From contig NZ_FOEQ01000003.1 of assembly GCF_900110655.1 (NCBI RefSeq), positions 372,001 through 436,000 on the forward strand: DNA of 64,000 bases, read 5' to 3'. Below the pieces are notes generated by a model. That model saw nothing but the letters and a program-made list of their open reading frames with translations, was not told the DNA's origin and ran no database searches. The position numbers and the translations under genes are program-made. The DNA comes from Pseudomonas soli (GTDB lineage: Bacteria; Pseudomonadota; Gammaproteobacteria; Pseudomonadales; Pseudomonadaceae). Shown piece after piece: positions 8,007 through 15,341 of this stretch. Numbering within the stretch: the first letter of the stretch is position 1; every line of letters begins with the position of its first letter.

Positions 8007-9586
8007 GCGGATCTCCAGCGCGTGGCGCGCGATTCGAGGCGTTGGCCGAGGTGGCCGAGCAGGGCGCCGACCAGGCCGATCAGGACCATGGCGGCCATCA
8101 CCTGGTCCATGCGGAACAATTGCTGGGCGCCGATCATCAGGCTGGCGATGCCGCCGTCCGAAGGCATGAAGTACTCGGCGCCGATGGTGCCGAGCCAGGC
8201 GTAGATCAGCGCCAGGCGCAGCCCGGCGAAGATCGCCGGCGAGGCGCCGGGCAACACCAGCAGACGCAGCCGGTGCGGCAGGTCCAGGCGCAGGGCCTGC
8301 GCCGCCTCGCCCAGCTGTGGCGGGAGGCTGGCGATGCCGCGTTGGGTGGCGATCAGCAGCGGGAAGAACGCCGCCAGCGCGACGAACACCAGCTTGGCGC
8401 CTTCACCCAGGCCGAACCAGGCAGTCAGCAGCGGCACCCAGGCGAACAGCGCCACCTGGCGCAACGCCGACAGGCTTGGGCCGAGCAGGCGCTCGGCGTT
8501 GGCTGACAGGCCCAGCAGCAGGCCCAGGGCGAACCCCGCGCCACCGCCGATCAACAGACCGGCCAGGGTGCGTTGCAGGCTCAGGCGCAGTGCCTCGGGT
8601 AACGAACCGTCGAGCAGGCCTGCGTACAGGCTGCGCAGCACATCCAGCGGAGAGGAGAGGATGTTGGCATCGACCCAGCCAAGGCTGTTGGCGGCCTGCC
8701 ACAGCAGCAACAGCCCCGCAGGCAGCAGCAGGCTTTGCCAGCCGCGTGGCACCTGGCCGCGCAACTGCTCGCCAGTGGCCGGCTGCGGCCAGTGCAACAG
8801 GCTGCGTTCCAGGCGCGAGAAGCCGCGATCCATCAGTGCGCCGACCAGGCCGATCAGCAGAATGCAGAGGAACACCAGGTCGAGCATGAACAACTGCCGC
8901 CCCCAGACCATCAGGTAGCCGATGCCTTCGCTGGAGGCCAGCAGTTCCACAGCCAGCAGCGAGGTCCAGCCAGTGGCCAGGGCCAGTCGCACACCGGCGA
9001 GAAATGCCGGCAGCGCGGCGGGCAGCAACAGGCGCAGGAACAGCAGGTGAGGAGGCAGGCGCAGGACGGCGGCGGCCTCGCGCAGCTTGGGTTGGGCGTC
9101 GCGCACGCCGACCAGGGTGTGCAGCGTGACCGGCACCACCACCGCCTTGACCAGCACCACCAGCTTGAGTAGCTCGCCGATGCCGAAGAACAGCATGAAC
9201 AGCGGGATCCAGGCCAAGGTCGGGATTTGCGCCAGGGCGACGAAGGTGGGCAGCACCAGAGTCTGCGCCCGTCGCGATCCGCCCAGCCAGGTGCCCAACA
9301 GCAAGCCGCTGGCGATCCCTGCCAGCAGCCCCCAGATCAGGCGTTGCAGACTTATCCACAGGTGGCCCCAGAGTTCGCCGGAGCCGAACTCCAGCGCACT
9401 CTGCCAGACCAGCGCGGGGGCGGGCAGGATCTGTTCGCTCATCCAGTGCTCACGGCTGGCGACGACCCACAAGGCCGCCACCGCCAATGGCACGATCCAC
9501 GGCAGGTAGAAGCGGCCTTGCGTCGCGAAAGGGCTGCGTAGCGGCACCCACAGGCGCCGCAGACTTGCGCTCAAGACTTCGCTCAT
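8003..9586 (-). CDS. atsB: Double-domain ABC permease AtsB (two fused SsuC-like halves)
   Basis: This 527-residue protein contains two complete binding-protein-dependent permease domains. The first half (about 1-260) carries a coupling segment REAAAVLRLPPHLLFLRLLLPAALP. The second (about 280-527) carries GEAAQALRLDLPHRLRLLVLPGASP. Each is the EAA loop that docks on the ATPase. Most sulfonate importers use a homodimer of a protein of about 260 residues; here one polypeptide supplies both. ATG 9586 follows GGGAG; a TTG at 9601 is in frame but weaker. It is the first gene of an operon with atsC, divergent from atsR across about 300 bp. The substrate is inferred from the locus. Confidence 0.87.
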   Translation of the reverse strand: MSEVLSASLRRLWVPLRSPFATQGRFYLPWIVPLAVAALWVVASREHWMSEQILPAPALVWQSALEFGSGELWGHLWISLQRLIWGLLAGIASGLLLGTWLGGSRRAQTLVLPTFVALAQIPTLAWIPLFMLFFGIGELLKLVVLVKAVVVPVTLHTLVGVRDAQPKLREAAAVLRLPPHLLFLRLLLPAALPAFLAGVRLALATGWTSLLAVELLASSEGIGYLMVWGRQLFMLDLVFLCILLIGLVGALMDRGFSRLERSLLHWPQPATGEQLRGQVPRGWQSLLLPAGLLLLWQAANSLGWVDANILSSPLDVLRSLYAGLLDGSLPEALRLSLQRTLAGLLIGGGAGFALGLLLGLSANAERLLGPSLSALRQVALFAWVPLLTAWFGLGEGAKLVFVALAAFFPLLIATQRGIASLPPQLGEAAQALRLDLPHRLRLLVLPGASPAIFAGLRLALIYAWLGTIGAEYFMPSDGGIASLMIGAQQLFRMDQVMAAMVLIGLVGALLGHLGQRLESRATRWRSA

Positions 9587-9621
9587 CGGGGCATCTCCCA
9601 AACCGTTCCTTGTTTATTCGT

Positions 9622-9645
9622 TTATGGAATTAAAAATTCACATAA
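9622..9645. promoter_or_regulatory. AT-rich dyad in the atsB–atsR divergent promoter region (candidate SftR/CysB operator)
   Basis: The arms TTATGGAATT and AATTCACATAA form an inverted repeat with one extra base, inside a strongly AT-rich stretch in otherwise GC-rich DNA. It begins 36 bp before atsB. A second AT-rich patch (TTATGGTTACTAAAAAATG, 9775-9793) lies about 95 bp upstream of atsR. The rest of the 299-bp gap (9587-9885) shows no gene. Confidence 0.35.
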
Positions 9646-9885
9646 ATTGCATTCAAGAGATAAGAGCATGCGGCCGGTGCATGCGAAAGCCCCGTCCCGT
9701 TGCGTTTTCCTCATATTTTCCATGCGTTTCCTGCAAGCCCGTCGCAGGCCCGCATGGCGCCTGGGTTATGTCTTATGGTTACTAAAAAATGAAGTTTTGA
9801 TCTTTGTAGGTTCTAACCGGACCTGCCTAGCTTCTGGCCCATAGCGCCGGCCATCGCCGGTGGCAGCCTGCCAAGGAGCCTTGCC

Positions 9886-10926
9886 ATGAGAACCACCTTC
9901 CGCCACCTGCTCAGCCCGTTGCTCGCCGCCTTGTTGAGTGCCGTGCCCGTGGCAGCGCATGCCGCCCAGCCGGATGTGATCCGTATCGCCGTGCCCGACC
10001 TCAGCGCCGGCAGCAAGCCCAGCGCCGGCGGCGTGGTGGACGTGCTGCGCGACCAGCAATTGCTGGAGAAAGAGTTTGCCAAGGACGGCATCCGCATCGA
10101 CTGGCGCTTCTTCAAGGGCGCAGGCCCCGTGGTCAACGAAGCCCTGGCCAACGGCCAGGCGGACTTCGCCTACCTGGGCGACCTGGCCGCGATCATCGGC
10201 AAGGCCAGCGGCCTCGACACCCGCGTGTTGTCGGCTGGGGTGCGTGGCGTGAAGAGCTACCTCGGCGTGGTGCCGGGCTCGGGCATCCATAGCCTGCAGG
10301 ATCTCAAGGGCAAGCGCGTGGCAGTGTTCCGCGGCACCGCCAACCAGCTGTCGTTCGCCAGTGCCCTGGCCAGCCAGGGGCTGTCCGAGCGTGAACTGAA
10401 AGTGATCAACCTCGACTTCAACGCCGCCAATGCCGCCCTGGCCGCCAAGCAGATCGACGCCACCTGGGGCCTGTCCAACCTGCTGTCGCTGCGCGAGCGG
10501 GGCTTGGTCGAGTTGCCGGTCAACTCACGCAACCTGCAAGGGGCCGGCAGTACTCAAGCGGTGTTGCTCGGCACCGGCGCGTTCATTCGCCAGCACCCTG
10601 ACCTGGTGCAGCGCCTGGTCAATGCCCAGGAGCAGGCGGCGAAGTGGCTGCGCGACGAGCGTAACCGCGAGGCCTATGTGGACCTCGTGGCCAATACCGC
10701 CAACTGGCCGAAGTCGATCCTGCGCGACGACCTGGCCGAGGAAAACCTTGCCGAATACTTCGACCCACGCCTGGACGCTGGCTTCGTCGGCCTGCTGCAA
10801 CAGGGCGTCGACCTGGCTGCCAAGGAGCGCCTGATCCGCCGTGGCTTCCAGGTATCCGACTGGGTCGAACCACGCTTCATCGATCACGCCCTGCAACAGG
10901 ACCAGGCCGTCCAGGCCGCCCGCTGA
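9886..10926 (+). CDS. atsR: Periplasmic sulfate-ester/sulfonate-binding protein AtsR
   Basis: This 346-residue solute-binding protein has a signal peptide (MRTTFRHLLSPLLAALLSAV, cleavage after AHA). The SsuA/TauA-type fold is visible in IRIAVPDLSAGSKPSAGGVVDVLRD, then GPVVNEALANGQADFAYLGDLAAIIGKASGLD, and the hinge LKGKRVAVFRGTANQ. It starts at ATG 9886 behind AAGGAG. Only 28 bp separate it from atsK, so the two form an operon. It would deliver sulfate esters to the AtsB/AtsC importer encoded on the opposite strand. Confidence 0.88.
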   Translation: MRTTFRHLLSPLLAALLSAVPVAAHAAQPDVIRIAVPDLSAGSKPSAGGVVDVLRDQQLLEKEFAKDGIRIDWRFFKGAGPVVNEALANGQADFAYLGDLAAIIGKASGLDTRVLSAGVRGVKSYLGVVPGSGIHSLQDLKGKRVAVFRGTANQLSFASALASQGLSERELKVINLDFNAANAALAAKQIDATWGLSNLLSLRERGLVELPVNSRNLQGAGSTQAVLLGTGAFIRQHPDLVQRLVNAQEQAAKWLRDERNREAYVDLVANTANWPKSILRDDLAEENLAEYFDPRLDAGFVGLLQQGVDLAAKERLIRRGFQVSDWVEPRFIDHALQQDQAVQAAR

Positions 10927-10954
10927 CCCGACAACAACCCTGAGGAGCACGACC

Positions 10955-11860
10955 ATGAGCAACGCCGCACTGGCCACCGCGCCGCAAACCCTCGAACTCG
11001 ATATCCACCCCGTTGCCGGGCGCATTGGCGCCGAGATTCGCGGCATCAAGCTGTCCGCCGACCTTGATCCGGCCACTATCGACGCCATCCAAGCGGCGCT
11101 GGTGCAGCACAAGGTGATTTTCTTCCGCAGCCAGGACCACCTCGATGACATCGGCCAGGAGGCCTTCGCCCAACTGCTGGGTGAGCCAATCGCCCACCCC
11201 ACGGTGCCTGTGGTCGACGGCACCAGCTACCTGCTCCAGTTCGATGGCGCCGAGGGGCAGCGGGCCAACTCCTGGCACACCGACGTGACCTTCGTCGATG
11301 CCTACCCCAAGGCCTCGATCCTGCGCAGCGTGGTGGCCCCGGCCTCCGGTGGCGACACGGTGTGGGCCAACACCGCTGCGGCCTACCAGGAACTGCCCGA
11401 ACCGCTGCGTGCCCTGGCCGACCAGCTGTGGGCGGTGCACAGCAACGAGTACGACTACGCCAGCGTGAAACCGGATGTCGATCCTGCCAAGCTGGAGCGC
11501 TACCGCAAGGTGTTCACTTCGACGGTGTACGAGACCGAGCACCCGGTGGTGCGCGTGCATCCGGTCAGTGGCGAGCGCGTGCTGCAACTGGGGCATTTCG
11601 TCAAACGCATCAAGGGCTATTCGCTGGCCGACTCACAGCATCTGCTCGCGGTACTGCAGGGGCATGTGACACGCCTGGAAAACACCGTGCGCTGGCGCTG
11701 GCAGGCCGGGGACGTGGCGATCTGGGACAACCGCGCAACGCAGCACTATGCGGTGGATGACTACGGTACGCAGCCGCGCATCGTGCGCCGCGTTACCCTG
11801 GCTGGCGAGGTGCCGGTGGGGGTGGATGGGCAACTGAGCCGGACCACACGCAAGGGCTGA
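10955..11860 (+). CDS. atsK: Alpha-ketoglutarate-dependent alkylsulfatase AtsK (TauD/TfdA dioxygenase)
   Basis: This 301-residue Fe(II)/2-oxoglutarate dioxygenase oxidatively cleaves alkyl sulfate esters to an aldehyde and sulfate. The iron triad falls at His108 and Asp110 (WHTDVTF) and His264 (ATQHYAVDD). These are the residue numbers I recall for P. putida AtsK, and the length agrees too. The 2-oxoglutarate-binding Arg lies in the following RIVRRVTLAG. ATG 10955 follows TGAGGAG. It is encoded after atsR. A hairpin follows, and the gene converges with sftR. Expression is expected under sulfate limitation through SftR and CysB. Confidence 0.92.
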   Translation: MSNAALATAPQTLELDIHPVAGRIGAEIRGIKLSADLDPATIDAIQAALVQHKVIFFRSQDHLDDIGQEAFAQLLGEPIAHPTVPVVDGTSYLLQFDGAEGQRANSWHTDVTFVDAYPKASILRSVVAPASGGDTVWANTAAAYQELPEPLRALADQLWAVHSNEYDYASVKPDVDPAKLERYRKVFTSTVYETEHPVVRVHPVSGERVLQLGHFVKRIKGYSLADSQHLLAVLQGHVTRLENTVRWRWQAGDVAIWDNRATQHYAVDDYGTQPRIVRRVTLAGEVPVGVDGQLSRTTRKG

Positions 11861-11867
11861 GATCGCT

Positions 11868-11886
11868 GGGGCCGCAAAGCGGCCCC
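11868..11886. terminator. Hairpin between convergent atsK and sftR
   Basis: An 8-bp perfect GC stem (GGGGCCGC/GCGGCCCC) with a 3-nt loop fills the 32-bp gap between the convergent stops. There is no real T run on either strand. Confidence 0.5.
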
Positions 11887-11892
11887 TGTTCG

Positions 11893-12798
11893 CTACAACT
11901 CGGCGTCACAGGCCACTAACTGCCTCACCAATCCCTGCGCCAGCGCCGACAAGCCATACCCCACCCGGCTCACCACCCCATAGCGGGTGTAGAACGCCTC
12001 CTCCTGTTCCGGCACCAGGTCTGCCAGCTTGAGCGCCACCAGCCCTTCATACGGCCGCAGGTTTGCGCTGCAGGCAATGCCGATGGTGTCCGAGTGCAGC
12101 ACCACATTGAGCAGCGCATAGCCATGCTCGCATTCCACGCTGGGCAGGAAGTCCTGCCGCCCACTGAGGTCGCTGAGGATCTTGCGGATGTTCGGCGGGC
12201 GGAAGGTGGTCGCCAGCGGATAGTCGAACAGGTCCTGCGCCCGCACTTCGCCACGCTCGGTCAGCGGATGCCCGGCGCGGCAGCAGAAATGCCAGCGTTG
12301 TGGGGTGAGCTTGTGCACCTGGTAATCCGGGTCGGCTTCGAACTGGCGGGTGTCGGCGACGAAGAACTCGATCTCCTCGGCGATCAGCCGGCGGTTCAAG
12401 GCCTGCCAATTGTCCACCTGGAAGCAGGTGCGCGCTGCCGGGTACTCGGCGACGAAGCGTGCAACCGCCCGCGGCACCAGCCCGCCGGCGGGCGCCGGCC
12501 CCGAGCCAAAGCGCACCACGCCGGTGGTGGCGCCGTTGAACTGGTTGATCTCGTTGACCAGGTTGTGCGCCCCATGCACCAGGCGCCGCGAATGCTCCAG
12601 CACCAGCAGGCCCTGGCGGGTCGGCGCCAGTTCCTTGCTGGCGCGGTCGACCAGGCGGCAGCCGACGTTGTGCTCCAGCGTCTGGATGCTGCGGCTGAAA
12701 GCCGATTGCGAAAGGTTCACCGCAGCCGCCGCGGCGACGAAGCTGCGGTGCTCGACAAGGGCGATGAAGTGGCGGAGCTGGCGCAGGTCGATATGCAT
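11893..12798 (-). CDS. sftR: LysR-type regulator SftR of sulfate-ester metabolism
   Basis: This 301-residue LysR-family regulator has an N-terminal winged helix (LRQLRHFIALVEHRSFVAAA... QSAFSRSIQTLEHNVGCRLVDR, residues 5-58) and a periplasmic-binding-like effector domain. It sits between atsRK and sftP and is divergent from sftP across 192 bp. This is the place of SftR, which in P. putida S-313 activates the sulfate-ester genes. The start at ATG 12798 directly begins the typical LysR N-terminus (MHIDLRQLRHF). The effector is not visible from sequence. Confidence 0.85.
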   Translation of the reverse strand: MHIDLRQLRHFIALVEHRSFVAAAAAVNLSQSAFSRSIQTLEHNVGCRLVDRASKELAPTRQGLLVLEHSRRLVHGAHNLVNEINQFNGATTGVVRFGSGPAPAGGLVPRAVARFVAEYPAARTCFQVDNWQALNRRLIAEEIEFFVADTRQFEADPDYQVHKLTPQRWHFCCRAGHPLTERGEVRAQDLFDYPLATTFRPPNIRKILSDLSGRQDFLPSVECEHGYALLNVVLHSDTIGIACSANLRPYEGLVALKLADLVPEQEEAFYTRYGVVSRVGYGLSALAQGLVRQLVACDAEL

Positions 12799-12990
12799 TT
12801 TCTACATGGAAACTTTCGGTGGAATGCAATTGCTGGGAAGGGTTGGGAACCTTATAAAGGGAGTCTCTTATTCCACAAAATATGAATTACAAATATTTAT
12901 ATCTCTTAAAAGAATATAAGCCAGCCTGACCGCGATTCGGTTCCGCCAACGGAAATGCTCGCCTGGGCCCTTGCCTCAAGGAGCATCTGC
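12799..12990. promoter_or_regulatory. sftR–sftP divergent control region, strongly AT-rich core
   Basis: From about 12853 to 12918 the DNA is unusually AT-rich (for example ATATTTATATCTCTTAAAAG) against GC-rich flanks. It contains TTATTCCAC and ATGAATTAC, which resemble in part the dyad upstream of atsB. This is where a LysR-type protein would be expected to bind. No coding sequence is seen. Confidence 0.4.
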
Positions 12991-15324
12991 ATGTCCCGAC
13001 TTTCCCGTTGGCCCGCGCGCGCCTCGTTGTTCGCCCTGCAACCCCTGGCGGCTGGAGTGCTGCTGGCCGCTTCCGGCAGCAGCTTCGCCGATGAGCGCAA
13101 CGCCGCCCCAGCCGTGACGCAGGAAGCCCAGCTCGGCACCGTCACCGTCAATGCCCGGCGACGCGAAGAAACCGCGCAGAGCGTGCCCACGCCGATCAGC
13201 GTGCTGGGCAGCGAAACCCTCGAGACCCAGCGCATCTACCGCGTGCAGGATTTGCAGCAACTGGTGCCGAGCACCAACGTCGCCTATGTGCACGCCCGCC
13301 AATCGAGCATCTCCATTCGCGGCCTGGGCAACAACCCGGCCAGCGATGGCCTGGAAGGCAGCGTCGGGATCTACCTCGACAACGTCTACCTCGGCCGCCC
13401 GGGCATGGCGGTGTTCGACCTGCTCGATGTCGAGCAGCTGGAAGTGCTGCGCGGCCCGCAGGGGACGTTGTTCGGCAAGAACACCACTGCCGGGGTGCTC
13501 AACATCACCACGCGCAAGCCGACCTTCCACCAGGAGGGCAGCGTGCAGTCATCGCTGGGCGAGGATGGCTACTGGCAGACCCAGGGCAGTTTCTCCGGCC
13601 CTTTGACCGACACCCTCGCCGGGCGCATCAGCGCTTATCACACCGAGGACGACGGCTATGTGAAGAACGTCTACAACGGCCACGATCTCAACGGCGGCAA
13701 GCGCCAGGGCTTTCGCACCCAGTTGCTGTTCAAGCCCAGCGAAACCTTCAATCTGCGCTGGATCGGCGAATACAACGAAGAAAACTCCGACAACGGCATC
13801 CTCAGCCTGTACAGCACCGGGCCGACCATCAATGGCGTGAACCGTTACGAGAGCCTGGCCGCCCAGGCCGGCGCGACCCTGGTGTCGGGCAAGGATCGCA
13901 AGGTCAACTTCGACGCCGACCAGATGGTCAAGGTGTTCCAGGGCGGTACTTCGGTGGAAGCCAACTGGACCCTGCCCAACGACTTCACCCTCACCTCGAT
14001 CACCGCCTACCGCTGGTGGGACTTCACGCCGCGCAACGACGACGGCCTCAACGTGCCGGTGTTCCACAGCGCCGGTGTTTCGGTCCGTGACAAGCAGTAC
14101 TCCCAGGAAATCCGCCTGGCTTCGCCCACCGGCGGCTTCTTCGACTATGTACTCGGGGCCTACTACTTCAAGCAGGACCTGGACAACAAATCGTTCACCT
14201 ACAACGGACCGCAAGCCGACATCTGGAACCTGACCCCGGCTGGCGCCCTGGCCAACGTCACCACAATCGGCAACGGCCACATCGATACCGACAGCTACGC
14301 GTTGTTCGCCCAGGGCACCTGGCACCTGACCGAGCGCCTGGATTTCACCGCTGGCGTGCGGGGTACCTACGAAGAGAAAAGCGCCTGGGTGACCCGCGAC
14401 GCGCCGTCCGGCGGCGCTGCCGTTACCGGTGCGGCGGCCGCGGCTCGCCAGGGCCGGGTGGGGGCCTATGATTCGGGTGACCTCAACCAGTACAGCTTCG
14501 CCCCTTCCGGGCTGCTCAGCCTGAGCTACCGCTTCAGCGACGCGGTGCTGGGCTATGCCAGCCTGTCCCACGGCGAGAAGTCCGGTGGCGTCAACCTCAC
14601 CGTCGGCGCCGCACCAAGGCTGGGCACAGACTCGCTGCTGGTGGGTACCGAACGCGCCAACAACGCCGAACTCGGCATCAAGAGCACGCTGCTGGACAAC
14701 CGCCTGCAGCTCAACACCAACCTGTTCTGGACCGAAGTGCACGGCTACCAGGCCAACGTCTATGACGAGGCCAACCGCGTGCAGTACCTGGCCAACGCCG
14801 GCAGCGTGCGCTCGCGGGGCCTGGAGTTCGAAGCCACGGCCCTGCCGGTCCGCGGGCTGACCGTGAATTTCAATGGCTCGTGGAACGACGTGCGCTACAC
14901 CGAGTACGACGACGCACCGTGCCCGCCGGAGGTGAGCCTGGCCAATGCCGCCGCCACTTGCGACCTGTCCGGCCACCAGGTGGTCGGCGCCTCCAAGTAC
15001 ATCGCCAACCTCAACGGCCAGTACAAGTGGCAGCTGACCGAGCGAATCGAGCCCTACGTGACCGCCAGCTACGCCTTCCGCTCCAGGGCCGTCGGCACCA
15101 TCGACGACTCCGACTACGGCCAGATCCCCAGCTACGCCATCGTCAACCTGTCCACCGGCGTGCGCCTGGACCAGGGCGACGGCGTGCTCGACCTGTCGCT
15201 GTGGGTGAAGAACGCCGGCGACAAGACCTACTTCACCAGCCTGTGGAACTCCGCCAACGGCGGCTATGCCGGCGTGCTGGGCACGCCGCGCACCGTGGGC
15301 GCCACCGCCCGTTACGACTTCTGA
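12991..15324 (+). CDS. sftP: TonB-dependent outer-membrane receptor SftP
   Basis: This 777-residue receptor starts at ATG 12991 behind AAGGAG. A signal peptide runs to about SSFADE. The plug domain begins with the TonB-box-like LGTVTVNARRREETAQSVPTPISV and includes the conserved DVEQLEVLRGPQGTLFGKNTTAGVLNI block (split here at LRGPQG). The barrel ends in the terminal aromatic (ATARYDF) expected for outer-membrane insertion. Sequence features resemble the FyuA/SftP-like group rather than strict siderophore receptors. It is followed 17 bp later by astA, so the two are likely one transcript. In P. putida S-313 SftP is thought to bring sulfate esters across the outer membrane. Confidence 0.88.
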   Translation: MSRLSRWPARASLFALQPLAAGVLLAASGSSFADERNAAPAVTQEAQLGTVTVNARRREETAQSVPTPISVLGSETLETQRIYRVQDLQQLVPSTNVAYVHARQSSISIRGLGNNPASDGLEGSVGIYLDNVYLGRPGMAVFDLLDVEQLEVLRGPQGTLFGKNTTAGVLNITTRKPTFHQEGSVQSSLGEDGYWQTQGSFSGPLTDTLAGRISAYHTEDDGYVKNVYNGHDLNGGKRQGFRTQLLFKPSETFNLRWIGEYNEENSDNGILSLYSTGPTINGVNRYESLAAQAGATLVSGKDRKVNFDADQMVKVFQGGTSVEANWTLPNDFTLTSITAYRWWDFTPRNDDGLNVPVFHSAGVSVRDKQYSQEIRLASPTGGFFDYVLGAYYFKQDLDNKSFTYNGPQADIWNLTPAGALANVTTIGNGHIDTDSYALFAQGTWHLTERLDFTAGVRGTYEEKSAWVTRDAPSGGAAVTGAAAAARQGRVGAYDSGDLNQYSFAPSGLLSLSYRFSDAVLGYASLSHGEKSGGVNLTVGAAPRLGTDSLLVGTERANNAELGIKSTLLDNRLQLNTNLFWTEVHGYQANVYDEANRVQYLANAGSVRSRGLEFEATALPVRGLTVNFNGSWNDVRYTEYDDAPCPPEVSLANAAATCDLSGHQVVGASKYIANLNGQYKWQLTERIEPYVTASYAFRSRAVGTIDDSDYGQIPSYAIVNLSTGVRLDQGDGVLDLSLWVKNAGDKTYFTSLWNSANGGYAGVLGTPRTVGATARYDF

Positions 15325-15341
15325 GCACAAGGAGCTTTGCC

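Noticed and set aside
13549..15330. 593-codon frame antisense to sftP
   Set aside because: Val/Gly/Ala-rich translation with no domain; the TonB receptor on the plus strand is clear.
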